Below are positions 9,309 to 19,800 of a stretch of 64,000 nucleotides of DNA, piece after piece. This stretch comes from Paraflavitalea devenefica (GTDB lineage Bacteria; Bacteroidota; Bacteroidia; Chitinophagales; Chitinophagaceae): NCBI RefSeq assembly GCF_011759375.1, contig NZ_JAARML010000005.1, forward strand, positions 372,001 through 436,000, given 5' to 3'. The notes under the pieces were generated by a model. It was not told the origin of the DNA and ran no database searches. It worked only from the letters and a program-made list of their open reading frames with translations. Every line of letters begins with the position of its first letter. Position 1 is the stretch's first letter. Position numbers and translations under genes: made by a program.

Positions 9309-11459
9309 TTAATATTTTACTACAATATCTTTGCTGACGGGCGATTTGGCGCCGCCATTAAAAACAGCCTGTATTTTATAGATATAAGTGTTGTTGATGG
9401 TTAGCTCTTTGTCTTCAAAATTGCCCGGATTTTCATTTAATGTCTGGTAAATAGTGGCAGGCTCGCCCTGTTTGTTGCGATAAATGATCATTTTACGGAT
9501 ACCTGTTTCGGGATATTTCCATTGAAGGGCAATGAGGCGTTTTTCTCTTTCTGCTTTGGCTGTTACCTGGTCAATGGGTTTCCTGATGCCGGTTTCATAA
9601 AATACTTCTCCGGATAGGGCTTTGGCTATATTGCCGGTGCTGTCGTGTGCTTCAAGTCGATAAATATATACCTCCCCGTTGTGCAGGCCCTGACGGTCTG
9701 TGAATTCAGATGGTTCTTTGCCCGCAGTCCATTCCGCCAGTTTTGTTGAACTATCAGAAGATCTGGGCTGGCGATAAAGCACCTGTTTGGCCAGGTCATC
9801 GGCATGGCCTGAAATGAAGGCGAGGCGGATGGTGGTATCCACTCTCCTGATCTGTCCAAATACAGGAGGCGCAGGCGGAATGGTATCCGGCCTTTTCAAT
9901 GCAAGCGCGGCTGAATAAGCGGAAGCGTTGAAGTTCTGATCAATGGCTATTACTTTGTAATATACTTTTGAAGTAAGGGTGTTGATGTTCACCGTATCCT
10001 TAAAAGCTGGCCTGGCCAGGATATTCCTGGTTACTTCTACAAATTCTTCCTGCTGGTTGTTGGAACGGAATACCCGGTAGCCCAACAGGTCTTCTTCCTT
10101 ATTACTGGTCCATTTTATACGTACGATGCCCAATGAATCAATGGTCCCTGCCAGGTCTGAAGGCAGTACCGGCGGCACGCTGTCTATCAACAACGCGAGG
10201 TGTGAAAAAGACAAGGAGATGTCGTCATTGGCCAAAACGGTTTTTACACGGTAATAATTACTGCGTCCCGGAGACGGATCGGTAAAAGTGAAAACATCTT
10301 TGGGCAGCAAAGTAGCATTCAGTTCCTTGTAGGGGCCTTCATCTTTTGAAGCCCGCAGCACATAAAAACCCTTTATCGCCTGGTTCATGGGATTATCAAG
10401 GTGCCAGCTCAACCGCACTTTTTCGTTCCTGAGCACGGTGGTGCTGTCCACAATGGTGAGCGTGGTCATTTCCTCCTTGCCCTTGCCGGCAAATATATTG
10501 GAAGGAGGCCCGGTTACACCAAAGGGTGTGATACCCCTGATGCGGTAATAGTATTGCCGGGTATTATCGGCCAGGGAGTCGACATAATAAGCGTATTCCT
10601 GGTTTTTCTTTTCGGAAGTAGTGATCAATGGTTCGGAAGAAATGTTTTTAAAATGCTGACCATCTTCCGACTTTTCAATGATATAAGCTGAGTAAACGCC
10701 CTCATGCAGGAATACCGACCATTTGAGGATAGCGGACTTATCGGAGAAGGTGCCATTCAGATCGCTGATAATATTGGCTTTGAAGTTTTCTTTTGCATCT
10801 ATTACAATAATGCCCGGCTCGTAATTGAAGTTAGGAATAGCTTTCCCCAGCTTTATGCGATAGATATAGCGGTTGCCTGGTTTTACATCTGTATCAGTAA
10901 AGGAAAGGGCGGCTGCTTTGGCCGATACCGGGGAGATATCGCAGATTAATAAAGAGAAGCCAAACCTGTTGTCCAGTTCCTGGCTTTTGTGCAGGATACC
11001 GGTACCTCCTTTAATGGAAGTTTCCAGTTTGAACTCATCGCCATAGATCGCCTCTTTAACAATAGCGGCACGGTCATCTGTCAATTCGATGGAGTCGAAC
11101 CGGGCTTTGCTGGCCGGCATTAAGGGGGTAGGAGTGAGCAGCTTTCGTTTCCTGGCAGTGGCCGGCACCATCGTACTGTCTTCTTTCAGTACAAACCTTT
11201 CCAGTATATAGCCATACTTATTGCCCATTTGCCATAGAAAGGGAGTAGAGGGAGCCCACCTTAGTTCAATGGTGTCGCCTCTTCCATCAGCTAGCATCCG
11301 GATACCCTGTATATTTTGTGGGGCCGGGGCCTTGGATTGTTCCGGTGCTTTTGGCTTTTCCGGAGCCTTGACTGTTGGATTTACCTGCGCCTGTACCATC
11401 GTAATCATTCCGCTGATCAGTACAAAACCTGTTATCCATTTTTTCATAACGTGCGGCAT
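9309..11459 (-). CDS. exported fibronectin type III repeat protein, last gene of the TANFOR cluster
   Basis: A 716-residue exported protein. The signal peptide is residues 1-25 (MKKWITGFVLISGMITMVQAQ when counted from the internal ATG at 11447; the ATG at 11459 adds four residues and either start is possible). A Pro/Lys/Ala-rich linker (KAPEKPKAPEQSKAPAP) follows, then at least five fibronectin III-like modules, each marked by an LRW/LSW/IKW strand and a YYYRI/YYKV/YIYRL strand. No sorting domain is present at the C-terminus, so it may stay periplasmic or bind the outer membrane or a partner. It starts 13 bases after the stop of the 1,536-residue gene, so the two are co-transcribed. Function unknown; the fold suggests protein or polysaccharide binding. 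Confidence 0.75.
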   Translation of the reverse strand: MPHVMKKWITGFVLISGMITMVQAQVNPTVKAPEKPKAPEQSKAPAPQNIQGIRMLADGRGDTIELRWAPSTPFLWQMGNKYGYILERFVLKEDSTMVPATARKRKLLTPTPLMPASKARFDSIELTDDRAAIVKEAIYGDEFKLETSIKGGTGILHKSQELDNRFGFSLLICDISPVSAKAAALSFTDTDVKPGNRYIYRIKLGKAIPNFNYEPGIIVIDAKENFKANIISDLNGTFSDKSAILKWSVFLHEGVYSAYIIEKSEDGQHFKNISSEPLITTSEKKNQEYAYYVDSLADNTRQYYYRIRGITPFGVTGPPSNIFAGKGKEEMTTLTIVDSTTVLRNEKVRLSWHLDNPMNQAIKGFYVLRASKDEGPYKELNATLLPKDVFTFTDPSPGRSNYYRVKTVLANDDISLSFSHLALLIDSVPPVLPSDLAGTIDSLGIVRIKWTSNKEEDLLGYRVFRSNNQQEEFVEVTRNILARPAFKDTVNINTLTSKVYYKVIAIDQNFNASAYSAALALKRPDTIPPAPPVFGQIRRVDTTIRLAFISGHADDLAKQVLYRQPRSSDSSTKLAEWTAGKEPSEFTDRQGLHNGEVYIYRLEAHDSTGNIAKALSGEVFYETGIRKPIDQVTAKAEREKRLIALQWKYPETGIRKMIIYRNKQGEPATIYQTLNENPGNFEDKELTINNTYIYKIQAVFNGGAKSPVSKDIVVKY

Positions 11460-11472
11460 TTTACTTTAAAGT

Positions 11473-14400
11473 TTATTGTCCGAGTTGCAGGTTGAGTTGT
11501 TTAGTAGTAATGGGCCAGGGGTTACCGGGCATGTGATAGTTCACTTTAATACCATAGGTGCCCGGAACGAGATCGTTAAATCCCCATGACAGCAGACGTT
11601 CTGCACCGAGCGGTATATCTGTAACGCCTTCGGCCAGGTAGATGACAGCAGCCTTGTTTCTCAATTCCTGGAAGTCTTTGGCACAATACCACGACAGGTA
11701 ATAAGCAAACATCACATCGTCGTCTTTGGCAGGTGCATAGCCGGCGCTTACCTGCTCATTGGTAAGCATATAGCCATTGGGATTAAGGTTGTTGTGCAGC
11801 TTCACGGCTTTCATGGGCGCATACTGGCCATTTTCATCGTAATCGCCCAGCAAGGTAGGATCGCGCCAGGTGATGTTTACATTGTAGTTGAATTGTCCAT
11901 AATATTCATACATCATCGGGTGCATGTACCAGTTGATCCATGTGTTGTTCGTGGCGCCCAGCCTGATGAGGGGCTCATCATTGTTGCCTCTTCCAAAGAG
12001 TTCCACTTCATCGAAACTTTCCACCGTGGAGAAGCGTTTGCCAATGGCTGTCACATTTCCTGATATTACATTCACTGCATTCTGCGCATTGGTCAGTGCG
12101 TCGAGCTTATCATTGAGCGTATTAAACATACTGCTGCGGAAGTTGATACGGTAGATGATGAGCTCGTTATTTACGCTCAGCGTATTGGCTATGCGGCTAG
12201 CCATCATGGTGCTTCCCTCCGGGTTAGGGTCATAGGCTGTTGTGTTGGCGGCATTGAGGGCGTCCATTTCCGCCTGGTTATCCATCGAAAAGCCCTGGTT
12301 CATTTCCTGCAGCGTATTGGTGGCTTCGGATACATATACATTCTCCTCCTTTATATAGAGGCTGTCCTGTATGCCTGTACCGGTTACGGTGCCTACCGGT
12401 ACTTTCACGAGGGAAAGTTCATAAATGCTGTTATTGGAGATACCTGCCGGGAAACTGAAGACCGCCAGGTTGCCGGCATAACTTACATCTGACTCCAGTA
12501 TTTGACCATACTGGCTTTTGAAGCGGGCTTTAACGCTCCATTGTCCAAACTGGTCGTTGGTAGCGAATACGTCGGGCTGTCCGGTCTTCAACTGTAAAAA
12601 TCCATAGCTGTGCTGGTTCTTATAAAAATTGTATTGTCTTGAGATCGGGTAGCTATAAGCTATATTTTCAGCAGGCACTGAAGTGGGTGCATTGTTGGTC
12701 GTGAAAACTACTTCCCTTATCTCTTTGTCTTCTGTACCGGAACCGCCGGGGTTCACCCAGTTGCCGTTGATCTTTTCCTGCCATTTTACTTCCACCCTGA
12801 ACCTGTAGGGAGTAGTACCGGCCAGGTTAATGGAAGTATTGAACACAACCGCATCATAGGTACTGTTGTATTGAACGTTGCCCGGCGCTGAGGAACCATC
12901 GGAAACCTTGGTAAGCGTAACAGATACCGGCGTGATCCTGTATATGTGCACGTTGCCGTCGTCTTCCACCAATGGCATTTCTGTATTGATAGGGGTATTG
13001 AAAACGGCAGTCGGCTTGGCAAATACGCTGACCAGCGTAGCCTGGTCGTCGGGCTTCATACTTTCGATCACTTTGATATTGTCAATTTCGCTGCCTCCGC
13101 TCACCGGTGCGCAATCCTGCCCGATGGTGAAGGTGAACCGTACAGAGCCCTTGATCAATCCGCCGAGGATACGGAAGCGGCCGCCCACTGCTCCTTTCAT
13201 AAACGTGGGTTTAGGCAGGCGCGCCTGCAGGATGGCCGCGGCGCCTACATCAATAATGCTGAATTTCTTTTTGCGGATCTTGATGCCAATGCTTCCCTGC
13301 AGGTAAGCGTATACCTGGCCGGCTGCATACCAGCCATCAATGCCTGGTTTAAAAATGCTGCCACCGCAATTCACCTGTCCATTGTAGCGGGTGATCATGA
13401 TATCAGCTCCTGCGCCTATCTGGAACCCGGCATAGAAGGGTCCCATCGTGAAATCGCCGTTTTTGGGGAAGCGGGCGGCAAAGTGAACGCCAAATCCAAA
13501 GCCATTGCCCGAGGCCATGGGGCCCCCGAAATCGGGCGGTGTCCAGTTGCCCCCAAGGATTTCCGATATCTGCGGTGGCGGTGGTGGCATGCGCTCGATC
13601 TTGGTGCCCATCATAAAGTAGGAGCGAACATTCACAATACCTATCAGGTCCATCCCCATCATTTGTGAGGGCCTGCCGATATACATATACCAGTCGCGTG
13701 GGTCTACGTGCACCACGGCTTCTCCCACCAGGCCGGCAGCATCGTGCATTCCCTTCATCACGCCCCCGATATTGACATAGGTCTTTATGCTGGCATGGAA
13801 AACCTTGTTGGGGTTATCATACAGCATATCAATGAAGCATTTTACCGGTGCTGAGCTTTGGGAAGCTACATCACCGGAAGATTCAAAATGCTTACGATCG
13901 CGGTTCATACCGGAGAAGAAATAAGCGCCTCCCTTGAACCAGATCTGGTTGATGCCGCCGTGGGTATTAAATTCAACGCCGAGCGTAGCATCGGCATTGA
14001 TAACTTCTTCACGTTTAACTACCAGGGTTACACCCAGCATAATACCCAGCCCCACGTTGGGGTTGGGGGTAAACTTAAACTCATCAGCGGCTGTCCTGTT
14101 TGACAGGCCCGCACTATCGGTAGTAGGCGGTATATTGCTGCTGGTGAGGGCCGCGAAAGTTGCATGTGAATTCTGGTGGTCACGCTGCATGTGATAAGAA
14201 AGTCCGCCCAGAATACCGGTGAGGTCTATAGGCGTTACAATGGGGATCCTGACCGGCACATACAGGTTGGCCTGCCAGTAACGGTAATCCTGGCCATTCT
14301 CGTTTTTGCTGCCGAAGTAAACGTTGGCACGGGCGGGATTCTTCAGCGGTGGGAATTTGAGGCTGATATTGCCGCGGAACCCATCACCGTACAGGGGATC

Positions 14401-16083
14401 GTTGTTAAATATATTGAGGGTGCCGTCCAGTTCAAGCGATCCTATTTTGGCGGCTATGCTGACAGCGCTGAACTGCAGGCCATCATATACCCATTTGTGT
14501 TTTTTGTACTCCGTGCCATCGGGGGTTGTTTGTACTGTTTCTGTCATCTGGGCCATTACCTTCACGGAGGTTTTTGCACTAAAGCCTTTGTCTTCCGAGT
14601 TCATCAGGTTGAGGGCAATATCCGTTTTCAGAAAGGCCTTACCATTATCAATGCCGAAACCAATATTGCTTACAGAGATGGGGAACTTGGCCATGCGCGG
14701 CTGCGTGGCGCCGGGATTTGAATTGGTCAGGGCAAAAGTGCCGCGTATAATATAAGGACTGCTGGTACTTAGCTCCAGGTTCTGGAATTTCAGTTGGTCA
14801 ACATTAATGATCGGCTGTGCAATCGTGATGGAACCATGAAGCAAAGCGCCGGCCGTAAACTTACCATTGTACTTTTTCACCATTACCTGCGAGCCGGAAT
14901 CCAGTTTGAGTGTGCCGCCCCAGGCCATATTATACACATGGTTGGCATTGGTTTGTATAACGAAGCTGAAATTGAGCTCGCCATTCCGTTGCTCTATGGC
15001 CGCGGCATAACTCAGGGTGTCGTCTTTGAGGAAAGGCAGGTTCATGGTGCCTCCCAATGCCCCGCCCACCAGTCGGTTCTGCAGTATCTGCATGCCGATG
15101 GTATCCACAGAGAAAGCCCAGCCATCAATGGAGCCGGTATGAATATCAAACAAGTTGCGTATGCCCAGTAAACCGGAAAAGCCCATTTCGTCTATGACCA
15201 CATGGTGGGCGGTAAACATAGCGCGTCCCTGGCTGGTGGAAATGCCTTTGGGCAGTTTTACTTTTAATTCCCGCAGGTAAAAGCCACGCCACAGGTTGGC
15301 ATCGCCCCCGTAGTAAGAAGGATAATCGGTGGGGTAATAAAAATCGGTAGGGTTCGAAAGATCGCTAAGGTCTACCGTGGCATCTGTTACTGAAAAAGCC
15401 ATATCACCCAGTCCTGCAATCTTGAAAGGGGAAATGCTGGTATTGATAAGGAAGTTTAAACCACGTTGTCCCACTACCTGAAAAGTAGCTCTTACATTGG
15501 CAGCGCCCGGGTCCATATCGAGGTCGGGCTCAATCATGCTTTTGTCGAAGATGAATTCACCTTTGAGGCTGATACTCTGGAAGCCATTACAATCCCATTC
15601 GATGTAATTATTGCCATCGGCCAGCAGGCGGAGCTTTACCTTTTCATTGATCTCGATGATTCTTTCCGAGACCAGCATCAGGCGGGTGGCGGAGGATACA
15701 CCAATTCCTCCGTTGGGCTTGAAGGAAACGTTTTTGGCGGCGAAGGCAAGGAAATCGTCGTCGGCCGTATTGGGTAGCTTCACCGCCGCATAGGCGCTGA
15801 AGAAGCCGCCCTGGGGCGTAATACGCGCACTGTCTACCGCGATGATGAAAGACTTGCCATCAATTTCCTTTACGATACCGATGGGTAGGGTGGAAAGCTG
15901 ACTGGGATCAAGCTGCGATACCAGCAGGCCATTGTTTTTTACATAGTCCACTTTTTGCTTCACACGGGTTTCCTGCTCTCCGGGACCATCAACGGCCATA
16001 GCGGTACTCCAGCACATCAGCAGCCATAAAACCGGCCACAGGGTTTTGACCGGGCGAAAGGATAAGGTTGTCTTTTTCATCAA
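11473..16083 (-). CDS. large exported protein of unknown function, TANFOR cluster
   Basis: A 1,536-residue protein with a signal peptide (residues 1-31, hydrophobic LWPVLWLLMCWSTAMA). I do not recognise the family. The body alternates short hydrophobic and polar strands rich in Gly, Asn and Asp (LELSTSSPYIIRGTFAL; VGLGIMLGVTLVV; GGRFRILGGLIKGSVRFTF), which suggests a long beta-solenoid or beta-barrel-like structure. The C-terminal 450 residues are less repetitive. No T9SS sorting domain or lipobox is seen. It sits between the putative immunity gene (42 bases upstream) and the fibronectin gene, all on one strand. It is probably a structural part of the same surface assembly as the TANFOR protein; that role is inferred from position only. 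Confidence 0.7.
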   Translation of the reverse strand: MMKKTTLSFRPVKTLWPVLWLLMCWSTAMAVDGPGEQETRVKQKVDYVKNNGLLVSQLDPSQLSTLPIGIVKEIDGKSFIIAVDSARITPQGGFFSAYAAVKLPNTADDDFLAFAAKNVSFKPNGGIGVSSATRLMLVSERIIEINEKVKLRLLADGNNYIEWDCNGFQSISLKGEFIFDKSMIEPDLDMDPGAANVRATFQVVGQRGLNFLINTSISPFKIAGLGDMAFSVTDATVDLSDLSNPTDFYYPTDYPSYYGGDANLWRGFYLRELKVKLPKGISTSQGRAMFTAHHVVIDEMGFSGLLGIRNLFDIHTGSIDGWAFSVDTIGMQILQNRLVGGALGGTMNLPFLKDDTLSYAAAIEQRNGELNFSFVIQTNANHVYNMAWGGTLKLDSGSQVMVKKYNGKFTAGALLHGSITIAQPIINVDQLKFQNLELSTSSPYIIRGTFALTNSNPGATQPRMAKFPISVSNIGFGIDNGKAFLKTDIALNLMNSEDKGFSAKTSVKVMAQMTETVQTTPDGTEYKKHKWVYDGLQFSAVSIAAKIGSLELDGTLNIFNNDPLYGDGFRGNISLKFPPLKNPARANVYFGSKNENGQDYRYWQANLYVPVRIPIVTPIDLTGILGGLSYHMQRDHQNSHATFAALTSSNIPPTTDSAGLSNRTAADEFKFTPNPNVGLGIMLGVTLVVKREEVINADATLGVEFNTHGGINQIWFKGGAYFFSGMNRDRKHFESSGDVASQSSAPVKCFIDMLYDNPNKVFHASIKTYVNIGGVMKGMHDAAGLVGEAVVHVDPRDWYMYIGRPSQMMGMDLIGIVNVRSYFMMGTKIERMPPPPPQISEILGGNWTPPDFGGPMASGNGFGFGVHFAARFPKNGDFTMGPFYAGFQIGAGADIMITRYNGQVNCGGSIFKPGIDGWYAAGQVYAYLQGSIGIKIRKKKFSIIDVGAAAILQARLPKPTFMKGAVGGRFRILGGLIKGSVRFTFTIGQDCAPVSGGSEIDNIKVIESMKPDDQATLVSVFAKPTAVFNTPINTEMPLVEDDGNVHIYRITPVSVTLTKVSDGSSAPGNVQYNSTYDAVVFNTSINLAGTTPYRFRVEVKWQEKINGNWVNPGGSGTEDKEIREVVFTTNNAPTSVPAENIAYSYPISRQYNFYKNQHSYGFLQLKTGQPDVFATNDQFGQWSVKARFKSQYGQILESDVSYAGNLAVFSFPAGISNNSIYELSLVKVPVGTVTGTGIQDSLYIKEENVYVSEATNTLQEMNQGFSMDNQAEMDALNAANTTAYDPNPEGSTMMASRIANTLSVNNELIIYRINFRSSMFNTLNDKLDALTNAQNAVNVISGNVTAIGKRFSTVESFDEVELFGRGNNDEPLIRLGATNNTWINWYMHPMMYEYYGQFNYNVNITWRDPTLLGDYDENGQYAPMKAVKLHNNLNPNGYMLTNEQVSAGYAPAKDDDVMFAYYLSWYCAKDFQELRNKAAVIYLAEGVTDIPLGAERLLSWGFNDLVPGTYGIKVNYHMPGNPWPITTKQLNLQLGQ

Positions 16084-16125
16084 GCGGTTATTTGGTGTGG
16101 GGTGAATGGTTTTGGTTAGCGAATG

Positions 16126-16827
16126 TTAGCTGGTATGTATCTTTTCTAATACTGTTAGCATCTTCTCTCCCATAGGTTCGCCTGCATCAATAAAAGGAAG
16201 GATGTATTGTTTATTTATTTCGTAAATCCTTTCCTGTGCAGGATTATTAGCCAGCTTTGCAATCAACAGTGATTTAAGCATCAGCATATCATAGTTAAAC
16301 AACCAGGCTTTACTGATATAATATTGTAGCGGATCGGCTGCAAGCCGGTCAATATCATCATGCAGGACACTATCTAATGCTTCGATGCTGTTGTATTGCT
16401 TTAATACAGGGAAGACAAATTGCTCAAAATCGGTTTTCAATTTTTGAATAAGTTCCCGGCATCCGGTCTCAGACAGCTCCACATCAAACCCATAATGCGG
16501 CCCCTGTGAGAAAAGATCGAACTCCTTATTCTTTATTTTAACAGGATTAAAAAATAAAGTGCGCTCTGTTGTCACATCCTGCCTTGCATAGCCAAGGATG
16601 GATCCGTATAATGTCCAGAAGTTCTCTACCTCTTTAAAATATTTATACACGGCCACTGCCACACTGTAATTTTTAACTGGTTGGTATAAGTTACAGTAGA
16701 TACGGTCAAGGCCTACCGGCGTTTCGGCCTGGAATTCGCTTAGGTCTTTTACAAAAGAATAGCCTTCCAGTGATAACCAGGTGCCCAGTTCTGCAATCAA
16801 CATCCTTTCAAAATCAGCTTTTTTCAT
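16126..16827 (-). CDS. small cytosolic protein, candidate immunity protein of the TANFOR toxin
   Basis: A 233-residue protein (MKKADFERMLIAELGTWL) with no signal peptide or membrane segment, which is odd because every other gene of the cluster encodes an exported protein. Aromatic-rich and acidic, with predicted alpha/beta character (FWTLYGSILGYARQDV, GPHYGFDVELSETG). I recognise no named family. Its ATG lies 3 bases after the stop of the 1,947-residue TANFOR gene, so translation is probably coupled. The base composition is clearly AT-richer than the neighbouring genes (a sampled 60-base line is about 35% GC, against about 57% in the next gene), suggesting a separate origin. Position, size and cytosolic location fit an immunity protein that neutralises the nuclease-like tip of its neighbour; this is inference. 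Confidence 0.6.
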   Translation of the reverse strand: MKKADFERMLIAELGTWLSLEGYSFVKDLSEFQAETPVGLDRIYCNLYQPVKNYSVAVAVYKYFKEVENFWTLYGSILGYARQDVTTERTLFFNPVKIKNKEFDLFSQGPHYGFDVELSETGCRELIQKLKTDFEQFVFPVLKQYNSIEALDSVLHDDIDRLAADPLQYYISKAWLFNYDMLMLKSLLIAKLANNPAQERIYEINKQYILPFIDAGEPMGEKMLTVLEKIHTS

Positions 16828-16830
16828 TTT

Positions 16831-19800
16831 TTATCTTGGTACTTTAAGTAATTCAATATGTCCGTCCATCATTGTCACCTTATAAATATCGCCAATTCTT
16901 ATTGATAATCCCTGCAAGCTGGCTGAAGGCTGTCCGTAAGGAAGTACAGGAATAGCCGGTGCATTGGCTCCCCAATAGGAAGAATTGATAAATGTATTCT
17001 GAGGAGGTGTATAGTTAGTGCTCAAATCAATTTTTGTTTCCACATAAATAGCAGGCTGGGTAATATCTGCCGCTCCGGTCAAAGCATTGCGCCGGAAAAG
17101 AACCACGTCCATGATCGGTTTGGCATCCGGTATATTTACTTGTACCTGTCTTACTGTTAATCTATAGTTTTGATTATAAAATGCCTGTAATTCAGGTACT
17201 ATTGCAAAATTACCGGTTCTGAAAGCATCTTCCGCCCTGGATATATAGTCTGCTTCAAATAATTTCCCCAATGGGCTTGGCCCCTTTCCTTTGTCTTTAA
17301 TGGTGGTAGTGGAGAGATTTCCCCTGTCATCTCTAAAGGTTATAGAGATCTCTTCAATTTCGCTTTCGAGCGCCAACGGTAATTTGATTTTACCGTCTGG
17401 TTTGGTGGTTTCGTTGATAAGCCAATACTTCATGCCAAAGGTCGCCTCCTGCTGGGACATCCTGTATATCTGCAGCCAGGCCGGGTCTGTATAAAAAGCC
17501 GCCCGGAGTGCTGCAGCCCTGGTGCTGTTGCCCAATGCTGTATTATTGGCCAATGAGCGTTCCAGGTTAATAATAGTAGCCGGATCAAATGAATTCAACT
17601 CAGTGGCTATTGCCATTCTCACAGCATCATCTGGCGCCGCTTCGAGGAATGCTACCGTGCGTGCCGCATTGGCGAGCTTACCGGTTTTTAAGTTGTTGAC
17701 GGCTGTTTGTACAGCGGAAGGACTATATGCAGTTCGAGCCGCATTTTCACTGCTTCTTGCCACGTCATCGAGGGCGGTTTGTTCCTGGGCGGTCAATGTT
17801 TGTTGGGTACCTCCCTCATTTTCCAGGTATCCCTGTGCCCGGGCAGTATTTACTTCGTTCCTCAACCGCAATGCCTGTGCATTCAATTCCACCGACATGC
17901 TGGCCAGCCCATAGCCCAGCTGTATATAGGTCCAGGCTTCCAGGATCCTTTGTCCTTGCTTGGTTTGCACCAGTTTGGTATAGAGTACATCATTAATCAC
18001 AATATCGGCAACTCCTATACCCATATCCATGATGCCTTTTGCTATCCCTCCGATTTTGCCCAGTGCGGAAGCTCCCTGTATTGCCAGCTTGATCTCATAA
18101 GCTCCAACAGCGATCTGTATCACATCGAACGTTAATTCTACTCCCCTGGCAATCCTGCGGTTATTTTCTTCATTCACCAGCGCATACACCATGATGGCGG
18201 GTAGTCTTATTTTTTGCCCCTTTTGGAAAGCGAGATTACTGTTCAGCCTGAAATAATCCCTGAACTCAACCAATACCCACTCATAGGGATCAACCGCTTT
18301 GAAAGACTCTGCCTGCTCTGTTACATTCACCCGCAGGGTACCTGTAGGATTGGCGCTGAATGATATTTTCTTGTGTTGCAGATTTACTTTCGTGCCATCA
18401 CCATTAAATGACTTGAAATAAGAGTTGCCTCCACCGACTAATCCTTTCAGGAAGCCGGGATAGAACTTGAATACTTCTTTGTTGGTGATCCGGAGACCAA
18501 ACTTTTCGGCCACCAGGCAATCCGGGCAGGGTTTGTTAGCCTTAATAGCTTCGAACAACCAGGTAATAAAATTGGTCCATCCTGCAAATCCGGCATCAAC
18601 CGGGTGGGGATTGTCGAAACCACTAAAATCTGCACACAAACGTTTGAGAACAGTTTCATTGGTATTCCGGGCAAATTCTTTAGCCATCCTGTCAATCAAC
18701 GTGCCCAGTTCCTGCGATGGCGTATTCTTCAAAAGCTTAAAGGCTAGTTCTTCCTGTTCTGTTTTCAGACCAATGGCGCCACTCATGGATCCATACAGTC
18801 CGTAAAGTGTATACTGCGACAGCACTTTGATGAAATCCATCCGTGTATTCATCGGCAGACCCTGAATGTCCTGCTCTGAAGCGAAGTACAGGTAATCAAA
18901 GATCTGGCTGGTCGTTACCGTTGCATATTGATACGTGTTGGGGAAATTGCGGGTTTGTGCAACTCTTGTTTCAAGGTGCGCCAGCAACTTCGTATAGAAA
19001 TATTTATAAAACTCATACGGATTGTTATCGCCAAGTTCCTCGAGGCTTGGGGTTGCAATCAGTTCATGCTCGAACAATGATTTATAACCACCAAGCATTT
19101 TACTGATGCAAAAGTTGGAAACCGGATAATTGATACCTTGCTTCCAGCGTCTATACCAGCAGGGATGACTGAAGGCATTAAAGTGTTCAGGATAATGTTT
19201 CCTGGCATACGCAATGCTGAGGAGATAAACAATCTCAGGTTTTTCTGAATTATGGATAATAGATTCCAGTATATCAACCGGCAGGTCATTACATTTTCCG
19301 GTCATAAATACACTTGGCTTGAATGGCCTTTCCTGGCGGGCAACTGCACTGGCGCTGTTATTGTCAAACAATCTGGGCGCAAAATCAAATACGGTAATGG
19401 CTTTTACACTGCTTCCTTTCTCATAATCCGCCAACTGGAGACCATTCTTCAGTTCAAATTTCACCACATGGGCGCCCAATTGCGGCACCTGGTCGTCGTT
19501 TTTGGATTTTAACAGGTAGAAAAGGAATCCCTCACGGGTATTATCGGTTGGTTTTATGTAGTTGAACGGCGTTGATCCGCTGATATAGCCGGTGAAATTA
19601 TTAGCTCCGTCAAATTGAGCTGCATATTCGGTTTTCTTCCCTTCTTCTTCATAGGTAAATCCATTTAAAGTACCGAATAACCGCTTGTTGTTATCCCAAT
19701 CACACAGGCCGTAATAGAAGTAAGGATAACTTAATTTGCTTTTTTCCAGGTAGATCCTTTGTCCACCAGGTGTAATGAAAGTGAAATACTTCTTATCATT

